Shown in pieces: positions 13,951 through 29,985 of a stretch of 64,000 nt of DNA. Position 1 is the first letter of the stretch. Each line of letters opens with the position of its first letter. Source of the DNA: Elysia crispata (taxonomy: Eukaryota > Mollusca > Gastropoda > Plakobranchidae); assembly GCA_033675545.1 (NCBI GenBank), contig JAWDGP010004062.1:287501-351500 (forward strand), read 5' to 3'. Both the position numbers and the translations under genes were made by a program. Under the pieces are notes generated by a model. That model saw nothing but the letters and a program-made list of their open reading frames with translations. It did no database searches and was not told the DNA's origin.

Positions 13951-14022
<72 letters not shown>
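13580..14022 (+). repeat. (AAC)n(AAT)n, (GA)n and (CT)n
   Basis: AAC (13580-13643) passes into AAT and AGT (to 13678). GA follows at 13765-13845 and CT at 13953-14022. The last two are complementary and about 110 bp apart. Confidence 0.95.
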
Positions 14023-14026
<4 letters not shown>

Positions 14027-14365
14027 TTCAAACACACATTCACACAAGTCGGACTTGCTCGCAAAAATGCAGTGAACGAAACATCATCCCGAGTAAATAA
14101 TCGCTGAGAATTGTGATGCGGGTTGGAACTTTCAATCTTCCACTGATACTTCTTTTCTCTAGAAGTAGCAAAACCGGAGTCCTGGTATTATTTACCCGTC
14201 TCTGCTCACTGCCCCCAGGCAGGAGGGTGGGAGGAACACGCTGTCGATGTGTCTTGGGTGGATGTTAATGTTGCTGATGAGATGATGGGGAGTGATAAGG
14301 GACGGGTCCGAGCCCTAGAGAACACGGGTAAAGCTGGCCGAGTAAGACGATAGAGAGCTGGGGTG

Positions 14366-14367
<2 letters not shown>

Positions 14368-14436
<69 letters not shown>

Positions 14437-14457
14437 AGGACTTGAGATTGAAAGGAG

Positions 14458-14495
<38 letters not shown>

Positions 14496-14565
14496 GGGGG
14501 GGGGGGAGGACTTGAGATTGAAAGGAGAGAAAGAAATAAAGAGCGAGATAGAGAGGGAGAGAGAG

Positions 14566-14600
<35 letters not shown>
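14368..14600 (+). repeat. GA/GAAA purine block with 70-bp duplication
   Basis: GA tracts alternate with a segment containing cttgagattgaaaggagaga at 14441 and 14511. Confidence 0.9.
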
Positions 14601-14601
<1 letters not shown>

Positions 14602-15219
14602 GGGGTGGGGGGTGAAAGAAAGAAGAGATATTGAGTGGGGGAAAAATAGACTGAGATGACTCTACCTCTATCTCCCTCCCAAGGTTGGGGGGGGGGGGGT
14701 ATTTAGAGGAGGGAAAACAGACTGAGAGGAATCTTGCCCCTATCTTTCTCCCATAAAGAACTGAGGGGAAAGACCTTGATTTGAGGAAGTAAGTGATATG
14801 ATTAAACATAAGGTTGAATCTTTTTTTTTTTCCTTTCTTTCTTTAATATGCTGTTCTCTGAGTGGTTTATAAGAGGCTAGTTTTCCAGATTTTGCAGCTT
14901 TAGATGTCATTATGTATAGCACCCGAAGAAAATAAATGGCTAGTCTTCTGATGGCCGCCTGGGTTTTATCTCACCCACTTAATTGCACCTGCTCTTTGAT
15001 GTGATCTGGCTAAACTGGTTTGGAAGGCGATAATTACTTAATCTGATAGCCACCTCTAGCGAGAAATTTTCCAGTTTGTCCGCAGTTTCAACATTTTGGG
15101 TTAGATCTAAAGAGTTTTTTTTTAATCATTTAAAAGGAAAAAAAAATTGGAACGGCGTCTAATGCCACTGACGCAAGAGAGATAAGTTGAATGCCGAGCA
15201 TAATTCTTCCCCTGTCTTC

Positions 15220-15280
15220 ACGTTTTGAAATTTTACGGTAGTCTAAAAGATACTGTCGGGAAAAAAAATAAATACTAGGA

Positions 15281-15311
<31 letters not shown>

Positions 15312-16225
15312 CACAAACTTATCTTGGCAAACACAGTTTTCCCACATTTTAAAATAGACCAATAGAGGCTTTCCTTCGAATTATTATCGAGGGGGGGGGG
15401 AGGGAATGGCACGACACTTTTGCTACAACTTCCTTGGTCACCTGCTTTACTTTTTGAGATTTTACGATCTATTTTTAAAAGATACTGTCGGAAAAAAACA
15501 AACAAAATTAAATACTTGAAAAAAAACAAAAACAAACAACAACAACAACCACAAACTTATTTTGGCTTCAGATTCAGCTCAGCGAAAATTAAAAAACAAA
15601 TGTGCAAACACAATTTCCCCACATTTTAGAATAGACCAATAGAGGCTTTCCTTCGAATTATTATCGAGGGGGGGGGGAGGGAATGGCACGACACTTTTGC
15701 TACAACTTCCTTGGTCACCTGTTGCGCTGTAAATAATTAACCTCCGACTGGCGGTATGATTAAAAAGTTCCAAATCTTCAAAACATGAGCTGGCGTTGAT
15801 TTAATACGTTTTCAGTTTCTTCTCAGAGCTTTTCACATTAAAGTTTTACCCCTAAAGGTTGACTGTGGTGGTAAACGACTCGTTATCTTCTGTAATATCT
15901 CGACATCGAGGCGTTAAGTTCTTACCAAGAGAGGTTTTCATTCGAATTTTTATCGGGGGAGGGGGGGGGGGGGGGGAGGAAACGACACGACACTTTTGCT
16001 ACAACTTCCTTGATCACCTGTTGCGCTGTAAATAATTAACCTCCGACTGGCCGTATGATTAAAAAGTTCCAAATCTTCAAAACATGAGCTGGCGTTGATT
16101 TAATACGTTTTCAGTTTCTTCTCAGAGCTTTTCACATTAAAGTTTTACCCCTAAAGGTTGACTGTGGTGGTAAACGACTCGTTATCTTCTGTAATATCTC
16201 GACATCGAGGCGTTAGGTTCTCACA
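15220..16225 (+). repeat. Overlapping tandem duplications (about 234, 277 and 299 bp offsets)
   Basis: The block from ttgcgctgtaaataattaac to tcgacatcgaggcgtta at 15722-15916 recurs at 16021-16215 (offset 299). The block around ttccttcgaattattatcga plus a G-run recurs at 15371, 15648 and, diverged, near 15940. The ttaaaagatactgtcgg segment at about 15245 recurs near 15475. Confidence 0.9.
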
Positions 16226-16978
16226 GCCTCAGGGGTTAGCAGTAGGAGCAGGAGCAAGTAGTAGCAAGGAGCAGGGAGACACGCTTATCATGACAGCAGC
16301 TGGACGTAAATGAGATGAACACTGAACACCCAAAATCTCGAAATTAAAAAAAAAAAAAATCTTGACAGTTGAATCAGATTGTAGATGCATGGTGTTAAAT
16401 TGCCTTTTCAGGCAAGTCTCCCAGTTTAATTGTAGCAGAGAGTTGAGTTTTGTCTGCCACAACTTAAAGAAATCTTATTAAGTTTGGCGTTGGATGATTA
16501 CGTCACAAATTGCATGTCTTGCAACCAGTCAATAGTCTACGACGTCTGGCTGGAATGCTAGACTAGATCAAGACCAGATAAAATTACTTGAGGCGTTTAC
16601 AGTACACCACAGCGTTTCTTCTTGATCTATGTAGCTAGTGGTATAAAACACTGGATTTGCAAGAAAACGTTTAATTCAGTTCTCACACATTTCAGTGATA
16701 GAATACGATTAAACGCTTTTTTTTTTTGGGGGGGGGGGGGGAGGAGTTTCGTTTTCCGGTTATGTTTATAAAGAGAGAGAAAAAAAAGACTTGCGTAAGC
16801 TTAATTTTTATATTTTTATTTTCTTTTATACATCTTTTGAGCTGCATAAGTACAATTTATCGGGGGATGTACCTTTGGTTCATTTAGTGAGTCTCTCATA
16901 GCCATCTATATTCGTGTTTGTTTTTTTTTAATTCCCACCCTTTTCCGTCTTTATGTGAACGTCATAAAATATCTCATC

Positions 16979-17085
<107 letters not shown>

Positions 17086-17114
17086 CCCTCCCCCCCTCCC
17101 TGCCCCCCACCACC

Positions 17115-17195
17115 CACCTTTTCGAACCCGCGCCTCGCTCGGCCATCAACGGAAAGGCCGTCGTTGCTATCTACTCTACTGGACCACTCGTTCTG
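17115..17195 (-). mobile_element. tRNA-like SINE head, minus strand
   Basis: The complement of 17174-17186 reads tggtccagtagag (A-box-like), and that of 17120-17131 reads cgggttcgaaaa (B-box-like), at tRNA-like spacing. The element runs out into C-rich sequence and a (CT)n tract on its 3' side. Probably a truncated SINE. Confidence 0.45.
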
Positions 17196-19876
17196 TCTTG
17201 CTCGACTCACGCCGCGCCCAGGACCCAGCCACCCCGGCGAGCCGATAGCCTGCATGCATGCACGTGAGCTCCGTTCTCTGGTCCATTCGCCTCACGACAT
17301 ACCGCACTGCGGTACTGATAGTTTACAGATTCGATCGGTCTAGACATATCGGTCTGTCCGTAGAGGCCAAGGTCAAGGTCAAGGTGTATTTGTCTACAAA
17401 CGTAGTCTGTAGGATAGATTTCCATAGACTATTGCAGAGGACCCTGAGGCTCGAGTCCGCACTCGACGTCCTCCTTACCCAGAATTCCTACTAGATCTAT
17501 ATGTTTGTTTACTTGAAGAGTTGCAAAAGCCTCTTGCTTTGCATAGAACCGTTCAGCTCCGAGCTCAACTGAACGTGTCCTTGACAGATGTCGTGCTAGC
17601 TCGAGCTTGTGCTCACCATCCGAACAAAGCGGCTTTCAGTAAGCTGGCAGGGGGAGGCGGGGACGGAGGGTGTTTCCCTTCCCGCATCCCGTATCCCCCA
17701 CGCTCTCAGGCCAGGCACTGACTGACTGCTCGTGGGCCCCGGGCTGCCGTGAAAACAAGAAGTGTTTGGTGTGAGCCTCCCTGGTAGCCCAACACCGAAG
17801 ACGCTCACTGACTGCAGCACAAGGTTTCTACCCAGAGACGCTGGGGGAATGAGAGAACGAGGCAGAACCTTGCTTGCTCTCAAGTTTAGTCCGAGGAAAT
17901 TTTCGTGGTCTTGAAAAATTTTTTTTTTATATAAATCGGGCTGCATACGCGTGTGTCATTTTGATTGTTTTACTGAAATTATTACTGATTTCGCCAGGAG
18001 AGCAACAGAAACAATAATTTTCTCTCGTGTGCTGCGAAAAGAACGTGTGGACATTATTTTTGTTGTGGGTTTCGGGCATCCTGAGCTTAATTGGAATCTT
18101 ACAAGTTTCTTGTACTTGAAACGTTGCCATGTGTCATGATCATTAATTGCCAGCCCATGTGGGGAACATTGGGATTTCTCGATCTACACGGTGAGTCTAT
18201 TTTGATGTGTAAAAGGTGCGGTGATTGCAATTTTTTTGTGTATAAGGTAAATTAAAAAAAAACCTGAAATTGACTATAATTGATAATCGCCATCATCGAA
18301 CGATTAGTAGGTTTGTTAAATAAAACTGTACCTGATAAATCTGTTGGAAATGATAATCATGTGGCACGTCATGAACGTGTAATTACGATACAAACTGGTG
18401 ACTGAACTTCATCATTAGTCGCAGGATCGGTTCCTCAATGATGGGTAAACCGAGACTGAAATTTTTATTCGTTTTCTTAGAAATGTATCGTTGCTTATTC
18501 TGCACATCTGTTGGTTTCATTATTTTCTAACATGAAAAAAAGCAACTGTTTCTATTCTTCTACTTTGAGATTTTCTTTATACGCATACCAGATGTCTTTG
18601 ATTTCCCTTAATTAATGCCTGAAGGTGAACTGCCTTGCGGGAATTCATAGCGAACCATTTAGTTAATTCTTCATGAGTTTCAATGTTTAAAATGATCGGT
18701 AAAAAGATTTGGATTTTGCATATATGAGGTATAATGTTCTATTTCTTTTAAGTTTTGGGCACAGTTAGGACAGAATTGTACTCAGAACGCTTTTATATAC
18801 TTCAGCCTACAAGCCTCCACAACAAACATATCAGTCTTAACTGCCAAATGGTTAAATGATATAGCTCACTCTTACACTTACTGCAAAAGTTTGTTTTCTT
18901 CAGTGACTTGCCCTGTATGTATTTTAGGAAGCCTTAACCCTACAACATAATATACAGTCATGTATATTGTTGTTTCTTCTGCATCTTTGTCTAGTTCATC
19001 TCGAACAACCGAGACCGTAATCTAGATCTAAATCTCGAACCGTATTAATAAATAAAAAAAATAATTTTGCGACAATCGGAAGTTCATGCTTTTAGCTAGC
19101 ACGGAATACGATGCATCGTAAAGCTCTTATGCATCTTTGAATGCGTTACGAAAATAGCGTGGCAAATTGTTCCATATGAAAATTTCAAGTATTTTCCTGT
19201 TAAGAGTCGAGTTTATTGATCGGAAACTGTAAACCCATTTCCCCGCTCTGCAGATATTTTTGTTTTTTATATTATTGTTATTTAATTATTTTTTTTTTGG
19301 GCGAGTGTTGAACGTATTCCAAAGCTGTTTACAGCTTGCTGCAATGTAACACGGTGTAAATATCTAAACAAGGCTCCCCGCACGTGCTTAGGCTACTCGC
19401 AATCAAGAGGTTTATCTCCATCATAATCTTAACGAGCGGTATACGTCTCTCGCGTTACGCTTGCTTGTATAGTCTGTGCGGCGTGAAGGTAAATACTCGG
19501 CCTTCGGGTTCCAATTGAAGGGAGTTTTTGTGTGCCATTTTGCTGATTCTCTCTCTGGAGACGCGCTTTGTGTCTATATTTATATGGAGAGAAAGAGAGG
19601 GAGGGAGGAGGAAGAGCTCTAGGAAGAGAAACATTTAAGAAGAAATATTTTAGATGGGGGTGTGTGTGTGTGTGTGGGGGGGGGGGTGTAGAGAGAGAGA
19701 TCTTAGCGGTGGAAGAGTTGTAAGAAGATAGATATTGAGGAGAAATATGGGATGGTGGAAAATTAGAAAGAAAAAAAAAGGAAGGAGGATTGATAAAAAG
19801 AGTAGACAATTTGACTGGGAGAAGATAGAAGATATAAGAAGCCTGTGCCGATAGAAACGGAGGTTCAAAATGTCTA

Positions 19877-19926
<50 letters not shown>

Positions 19927-19936
19927 AAATAAAAAT

Positions 19937-19999
<63 letters not shown>

Positions 20000-21142
20000 A
20001 GCTAAAGCGATTTTCTGTAGTTTTGCGCGACCCACCGGATGGGTATACTTCCGAGGGAAATATTGTGTTTCAATTTGTTTTTTATACCAGATATTTTCCC
20101 GAGATGTACGTTCCTCGTTATTCCCAGAGAGGTGCGAGTTGAAGCGGTACCAGATGCTTGGACACAATCCTCACCCGGGTACACGGAGAACCGTAGGGCA
20201 AGCCTGCGGTACGCTGTGAACTCAAGTCTACGACTAAAAGCTCTTTTCGAATATTCTCAAACTTTTACCTTTCTTAACTCAACCAACGGCATTGGTTTTT
20301 GCCGTTACGTGTTAGTAATTTTTTTTCTTCTTTCGTAACGATAATTTTAATAGTAAAAGTTGCAATAACAGCAGCGTTATATAATGAGGAGGTGGGTGCC
20401 ATCCTCATCATGAGCATCGTTATTTGGTTGTTGTTGTTTTTGTGGTCGCTGTTATTGCTGGCGCCTTCGCAGCTCTGTAGTGATGTTAGTTACATTTGGT
20501 ATGAATACCATGTCTAATCTTTAGTGTAGATTAAACTTTTCTCAAGACGGTCGTTCCGTCTACTGGATGGAATTTATAAAACTGCGGATCAGAATTGTTG
20601 CGCGCTTTATCTGTATGAGGCTATTTATGTCTTATTTCGGAGAGGAGAGACATTTCAGTGTAGGAACTAAAGTTGAATTTGTCTGCAACAAAATGATAGT
20701 TCGCAACCTTCGGGGATGATGCCTGTAAGATAATTCGTGGAATGATTCAATATGTTTAACAGCGCAAACTCATTTCGGGCTGCGGCTAGCATCATACTGT
20801 TCCAAGTTATTATCAAAAGGGGAAATGGTCAAAACTTTCGAAGCCTTTGGTATCTGATTGTTACTGACCGGAAATACGTAAAAGGTACCACTGGTAAGAC
20901 CGACGGTGTGCAGGGCCCATGAGAAATGGAGGTCTGATAACAAGAGGGAGGGTCAGGGGAGGAAGAGAATCGGTGGAGAGTATGGAGGTGGTTCGCGGTT
21001 ATTTTTACTCAAAACCCATGAGCACTAGAGAACAAAGAGCCGTTATAATAATAGAATATAATTGTTTACGATCTACAGATGAGGAGGAGACAGCCTGTGA
21101 GTTCTGAGCATCTTACGACTGGTTAACTTATAGTTATTGATC

Positions 21143-21302
<160 letters not shown>

Positions 21303-22363
21303 CCCCTTCCAATAATATAAAAAAATAATTCTTACCATCCTGAGAAATTTCTGCATTTCTCAATCATACTTCTTCCGCAGTCATTTTCTTTCTTGCCTAA
21401 TACATTATAGTGGACTTCGTCTTTACCTCACCCACCACCACTTTTCACCATGCTTTCCGTGAGCAGTGATTCTACGATTTGACCCTCCTAAAAGCCACCA
21501 TACACGCTGTGGTTGCGCGAGGCGCAGGGTTCAGTTGTCACGAGTCCAGCGCTGAGCCACTGCATGTGTGGGAAAACCGCATGAAAAACCCGGGTATAGA
21601 TGGTGCGTGCGCTTTGTAAAAACAGCGCAGAATGCCGTGCACATATGCTTAGCATCCCTGTTGTGTTGTAGTGTGTGTATGGTGGGTCTAAGGGTTGCGG
21701 ACCTCTTGGCTAGCACCAGTTGAAACGTTTCCGCACGCGTGGCTTTGTCGTCTGCGTAGGCTACCAAGTTACGCCGAGCGACTAAAATTTGAATTTACTT
21801 TACTAATGCAAGTGCCAGCGATTGGTTTAACTTCTACGCTCTCTACGACTTCTTTACTCGCCCATCATAGCTCAGAGTAAGTTTTGTGATTTTACTTTGT
21901 ATGCTGAGATATGGCAATATTTCAACAACAGTTCTTTCATATCCTCGGTATGGCCACTTATTTATTTATTTATTTATTTATTTTTAAACGATAAGATCTA
22001 AGACGGAATCGGTATTCAATTTCAAACCCCAAAATTTGGCAGTCAGCTTCCAAAACAAACGCACCGTACTTGAGGAATCCTGTCTGAGCCAAGGTCATCA
22101 AGTCTCCCTTTTTTTTTTTTGATAAGTATTAAGAGTTTAAGCCTGAAGCTTGCGACCTTGTGAAGTTACGTCATTCCCCAGACGTGTGAACCGGACGATC
22201 CACAATCACGCGAGGGGTTTGGAAGCGAGCCACAGACTGTCTGGCAAGCGGCTTATCCTAAGTGCACCACGTTAGATAAATTTACAAAAGTGCAATTTTC
22301 TTTCAAAAAGAAGGAAAAGCAAAGTAAAACAAAAACAAACAAAAAACTGTAGTATCGTAGTGT

Positions 22364-22382
22364 AATAATAATAATAATAATA

Positions 22383-22442
<60 letters not shown>
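22364..22442. repeat. (TAA)n joined to (TTA)n
   Basis: About six TAA units run directly into about twenty TTA units, so the junction is self-complementary and can fold into a hairpin of about 20-bp arms. Confidence 0.93.
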
Positions 22443-22886
22443 TTATCATCATAGACGCTGCTATTTTGATCGAGCAAAATGAGACATCGAAGTTACTGGG
22501 GTTTTTTTGGTTTGTTTTTTTTATTTTCTCTCCACCTTATTTCCAATTTCCTGCCTCTTAAAATTTATTGGAAGACGCGCCAGCAGCAAAGTTGTCCTGA
22601 GAGGAAGGGGAAAGGGGAGGGTAGAGAGGAGAATGTTAGGTTACCGCCGAGATGTAACACACAATGCTTGAAGATTCTCCACACTGCCAAAATGTTGTTC
22701 GAAATGAAAGTTTGTGCTTGTGCGGTTCAGGGGAGGTTATTAATAGGCCATGGCGTACGCAGAACTTGGCACCGGTGTTACGTCCCTGTTTGTTTACCTG
22801 ACTGCTGCACAACTTACTGTACAGTTGTCGCCACTACAAGGCTGATTGCTGCAGGTTTTTTTTATTTATTTATTTATTTTTATTTT

Positions 22887-22922
<36 letters not shown>

Positions 22923-22950
22923 TTTTTTTTTGTCTTTTCTGTTTGGGGGG

Positions 22951-23038
<88 letters not shown>

Positions 23039-23614
23039 GAGAGACAGAGACAGAGAGAAATGACGTGATGACGAAGTAGTTGGTAATACACGCTATCATC
23101 AGTTGACGATGGTGGTACTGACAACAACAATCTTTGTAGTTGGTGATGACAGGAGTAATTTATATCGTACGAGTGGACGTTGCATAAAACAAAAAAATAA
23201 TTAATAAATAAATTATGGTGATGATTGCTAAGCCAAACTTACTTATCCCTTCGTGGTCCAGAGAAGCCACGGAGCACCCAAGATGTTGGAATTGTCACGT
23301 CTCTAGCTCGCCTTCCTCTACTGCTTCCAATCTTACAAAGTGCTTCACTCACACAACCCCCCATGCCGTTATGGTGCCTTGCGTTATTTAAAAGAAAAAA
23401 AAAAATTTTTTTTTCATTATCGCCCTTCATTTCTCATTTTCTGTGTCCTTCAGAATATAAAGCTGGCTTCAGTATTAGTGGGTTTTTTTTTTTTTAAACT
23501 CGTTACGAAATGTGTTTTCGTCGGCGTAGACTACCCATCCTGAGATTCACATGGGTAGGACATTAAAGGTGTTAAGTTGATTAGGATGGCAATACAACAA
23601 GAACAACTGCAGCA

Positions 23615-23640
23615 GCAGCAGCAGCAGCAGCAACAGTAGC

Positions 23641-23714
<74 letters not shown>

Positions 23715-23718
23715 GAGC

Positions 23719-23806
<88 letters not shown>

Positions 23807-23830
23807 AGAATAGGAGGAGGAGGAGGAGAA
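23615..23830 (+). repeat. AGC/AGT/AGG trinucleotide composite
   Basis: AGC units (23610-23645) pass into a long AGT array (23640-23803, one GGAGC interruption at 23713-23718), then AGG (23813-23828). Confidence 0.95.
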
Positions 23831-24381
23831 TTGGTAATGGTAGCAGTAGCAGCAGCATTTTTGCACATTGTATCTTCCACCATCCAAGAATTTTAACAGA
23901 CGCGTCACAAATCTTGTGTTTTAGAGTGATCGTTTCTTGGATATTACTGTTACTACCCCTTCCCCCATTTTTTTATCTTCTAGTTTTCTTTCTTTCTTTC
24001 TTTTTTTCCTTTTTTTTTGCGGGCGGGGGGCGATCGTCTTCGACAGGCCAGGATTTAATCCAATAAAGCGGCGGAGACCTCACGATTCTTCTCCGTGCTG
24101 GACGGGGCGAAAGTCCCGTACCGACAGCTGGCGATTGTCCCAGCGCGAGACCCTGTTGTCTGTGTAGGAGACCAGGAACAGACAGGCTGGACCGGGCCTG
24201 TCGCCTTCCATCTGGCTCTAACTCCGGGAATCTGGGGGAACGGAAAGATAGAGGGATAATTTGATTCAAGTTTATTGGGTGGAGGAAGCTGCCCTCGTGA
24301 TAGATTCGTAGAGAAATGTCCTCTCTTGAATTCATTTTCTCACAATATCTGTCTCGCACTCGGTCTCTGCGTCCGTCTACT

Positions 24382-25106
<725 letters not shown>

Positions 25107-25239
25107 CCCATTTTGTTAAATTGAACAAACTAACTTTAAAACATGCGCCTCTCGCGGTACGTTCTGGCTACAGGTAAAATCTCGCCTCGTTTAGCAATTA
25201 TAACATTATCATGCGTCAGAATTTTAATACCTGGATGAG

Positions 25240-25246
<7 letters not shown>

Positions 25247-25325
<79 letters not shown>
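25247..25325. repeat. (TA)n array, about 78 bp
   Basis: Pure TA dinucleotides. Similar arrays lie at 27750-27802, 30197-30233, 53070-53143 and 53987-54050. Confidence 0.97.
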
Positions 25326-25327
<2 letters not shown>

Positions 25328-25969
25328 CACCAGCATAGGGGTCTCTCTTACCACTGATCCCTTCCAAAAATTCCACCATTGCCGTGTTCCCATTTTCCTT
25401 CCTTTTTTTTTTCTTTTGTTACTTTTTATTATCCGTTTGTCTTGAATTTAGGTGGGGAGTTTTTTTTCCTCAACTTTTCACTTTTTTTTTTTTAATTATC
25501 TTTTCCGCTTGTAGACTTGCACTAAGCTTTATTTACTCCCGCCTATTTGCTTTTCTTACTCCCGCTTATTTTATAATAGTTATAATGATGTCTTGTGCTG
25601 CACATAGTTGTGAAGATCTTGGGAGATTTTAGGAGGTCTGCAGATCATATTTCTAGAGAGCGCATTTCGTAAGGAGCTAGACTAGCTACAGCCTTGCCAT
25701 GTATCATAACGGGAGGAAAAGGAAAAAAAAAAGTATTACTTTGACGAGGAAAAACCTTACGACTTTAAAATACAAATCAAAGTAAGTTACCAATCCATTG
25801 GAGTGAAGAAGTGCAGCGACATGTTGTTTCTTCCACCCGCTTTGAGAGAACCAAAAAAAAAAAAAAAATACTCATGAGAATTTAAGCCTGACCTCACACT
25901 TAGTATACACAATTCGTTACCGAAACCTCTGTATAGTACAGTCATAACAATCTTCGCCACGACGTGTAT

Positions 25970-26061
<92 letters not shown>

Positions 26062-26386
26062 CCTTTCCTACCTTTTATCTTCTTCAGAACTACAATTTCT
26101 AATTTCCCCCTCGTGTTAAATCGAGATGCTGTCAAATAAAAGAATTCCCTGCCCGATCGACCTGTTCCGCTGCCCACGCATTCTTTCACCAATAAAGTGC
26201 TGTATCGTGTTCAGCATTTCGGCTTATCCGCCAGAAGCTGCCCTATAGTGCAGTCAACTTTGAACGTTCTTGGCGGCACCAGCTCTTTTGAAAGACGAGC
26301 ACCCATGGAGAGCAAACGCGGGGTTGATCATCAAGAAAACCCGATTTTTGTCTGCTTCAGGGCATCCTACATCTCCCGGTCTCCTC

Positions 26387-26507
26387 TTTCTTTCTTTCTT
26401 TCTTTCTTTCCTTCCTTCCTTCCTTCCTTTCTTTCTTTCTTTCTTACTTTCTTTCTTTCTTTCTTTCCTTCCTTCCTTCCTTCCTTTCTTTCTTTCTTCC
26501 TTTCTCT
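26387..26507 (+). repeat. TTTC/TTCC tetranucleotide array
   Basis: TTTC units switch to TTCC and back, and the whole pattern occurs twice in a row (about 26390-26447 and 26448-26507). Confidence 0.93.
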
Positions 26508-27159
26508 CTGTCTATATCTTTACCTGTCTACATGTCTACAAATGTATCTGTCTGTCTATCTATTTATCTATTGATCTTTTTATCTACCTATTCTTATGTT
26601 CTATCTGTATTTATCGATCTGTTTGTCTATATATGCCTATCGATCTATTTATCTACCTCTATTTAGCTATCTGTCTATTATCTCTATATCTAACAGCCCC
26701 CACCCCTTTCCTTTCTTTTTTTCTCGTTTCTCCTTCTTCTGCCTTCGTAATATCTCGCCTCAGTTTATCTCTCAGCTTTACACAATTCCAGGCCCATCTC
26801 CTCCCCTCCATCCACCCCCACGCCAAATCTCTCCGCTATTATCTCATTCTCTGTTGATTACTCCCATCAGAAACGCTCTTCTGTCTTCCAAGCAGATTAT
26901 TTTGTCATCTTGTATGGTTTTTAAACATTTTTTTTTAACCCTCGTCCTGCGTTCTTGTGGGAATAATTGGAATCGAAAGGCCGCTCAATTCTTCGAATCA
27001 AATTCTCACCTTTTTTCCCCCCATTTTGTTCTACCTTTTCTTTTAAAGCAATCGTCGTTTTATATTTAATTTGGTTTTGTGATTTTTCCCCCCGCTTCCG
27101 AGTCTTTAATTGTAAAATTCGGTCGTGACTTGAATAAAGTTCGAGGGATTATGATGATT

Positions 27160-27566
<407 letters not shown>

Positions 27567-27746
27567 TAGGCGCAGTTGGAGGGTTAACGGTCTGTCGCAC
27601 GGTTATTTCGCGTAAGACATTGGCGGACACCACTTATTTTTTTAAATAAGTTTTAATTCATACAATTTAAACATTCCGAGTGAACTTGTTTCGACCGTCA
27701 TTTTCTGAAATAAAAAAAAGAGAAAGGAAAAAAATCAATTATATTT

Positions 27747-27805
<59 letters not shown>

Positions 27806-27819
27806 ACAATTTGTCTTTA

Positions 27820-27834
27820 CTATCTATCTATCTA

Positions 27835-27890
<56 letters not shown>

Positions 27891-27917
27891 ACCATCTATC
27901 CATCTTTCTATCTTTCC

Positions 27918-27977
<60 letters not shown>

Positions 27978-28027
27978 GTCTCTCTGTCTGTCTATATAAC
28001 TATCTATCTATCTATCTATCTATCTAT
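27820..28027 (+). repeat. CTAT/CTGT tetranucleotide array
   Basis: CTAT then CTGT, CTAT, CTGT and CTAT blocks, directly after a (TA)n tract. Confidence 0.95.
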
Positions 28028-28472
28028 ACGTACTGAAATCACGTTTTTAATATTTGTGCATCCCTGATGAATACACAATGCAAGGAACCTTGATTGCCGC
28101 TACAATTTTCTGTAATGTCTTTTAAATCGCATTTTCCAAGTGTGACACGAGTTTTTCCCCCCCAGGAGACGGTTTTGAAATTTTCTGGACCCACAACATA
28201 AATAATTATTCCTGTTTATGGCTGTCTTGTCCTGGTTCAACCCTAATCTGGTTTCCTAGTAAAAGTTCCATCGGGAACATGGGTGTTTATTGAATTTTTT
28301 TTTCATTTTCGTTTGGGGAGTGAACCCTTTTCTTTTCTTTTTTTTTTTTTTCTTTTTTTATTTTTTAAATGATGAGAAAGATAGAGTAAAAAGTGAATTA
28401 GAAGAGATGAGAGGACAGAAAAAGGGGAAAGGAGGGAGTGAGACAAAAAAAGAGGAACAGAGTTAGGAAAAG

Positions 28473-28474
<2 letters not shown>

Positions 28475-28542
<68 letters not shown>

Positions 28543-28572
28543 GAGAGAAAATGAATGAAAGGGGGAAAAGTT

Positions 28573-28660
<88 letters not shown>

Positions 28661-29015
28661 ACACCAGATGACACACCCTCTCTACCACAGCGCGACATCC
28701 TAGAGCTCGATATTGGCACTAATCGATGAGACCCAAGTTAGAATATGGTGTCTGTGTGAGAACGGAGGATATTTCTAAGAAGCGGAGGGGAAGGGGGCGC
28801 AAAAATAATTGGGGGGGGGGGGGTGTGAAGGACAAGGATCGGGATGGCAATCTTGTGTTTTGACGTCTCCCAAGTTTCTCTTCAGGATCTTTAATTTCGG
28901 GTGTCCCCAGTCTTGGCTGCCATCTGAATCTAATGTCCCATAATTCCCCCAAGTTCTGAATAATATAGGATCGGGGTAGCCACGCGTGGTGGTTGTTAGA
29001 TCCGAGATGGGAATG

Positions 29016-29091
<76 letters not shown>

Positions 29092-29255
29092 CAGGCAGCT
29101 GTCTTTTGGAGGTCATCTGTTGATGCTTCCCTTTGATGGAATTTAACGTCTCTTAATATTCTTGCGTGTGTGTGTGTATACCTGAGGTGAACGGGAAAAA
29201 AGTGGATCATTTATCACAGCTTAGTGTGCATGAGACATGGGGTGGGGGGAGAGAG

Positions 29256-29340
<85 letters not shown>
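28475..29340 (+). repeat. Cluster of (GA)n arrays
   Basis: GA tracts at 28475-28540, 28588-28658, 29020-29086 and 29262-29340; the last is followed by a G-run. Confidence 0.94.
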
Positions 29341-29343
<3 letters not shown>

Positions 29344-29789
29344 GGGAAGGGGGGGGGGGGGGTGAAAAGAGAGTTGGGAATGCTATTAATGATTATATTG
29401 ATGTTTTGGTTTTTTTTCCGGCAAGATGGAGAGAGAAAGAGGATTTTCGAGGGGGGTTGGACGGGTGGATGTGGAGACCATGATTTGTTGCTTGCTTCTC
29501 TCCCCCTCCCCCTGTCGTGAGGTGGCCGTCATCCTTCTCCCGTCCCACACATCAACATGTGTGACGATACTCAATGTTTCCGTGCTGCCTGCCCCACCTC
29601 CCATGGCATTATTCCCCTCACTGAGTCTCAGAGGATTTTAATCAAAGACTCGTTGTTCCGTTGCTTTCCTTGTCTTAAATGTAATGGATGATGTTTGATC
29701 TGGAACGCTGTGAGTTTTTGTTATCGGCCTGGTGTTCTTGATGTTGTTGCTCAATGCTTTATCTTTGTTGTTGTTGGTGGTGTTGGTGT

Positions 29790-29790
29790 T

Positions 29791-29845
<55 letters not shown>

Positions 29846-29850
29846 CCACC

Positions 29851-29939
<89 letters not shown>

Positions 29940-29954
29940 ATTCTTCTTCTTCTT

Positions 29955-29985
<31 letters not shown>

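Noticed and set aside
22145..22265. Minus-strand tRNA-like segment
   Set aside because: Candidate boxes are too degenerate (cttccaaaccc) and there is no tail or duplication to support an element.
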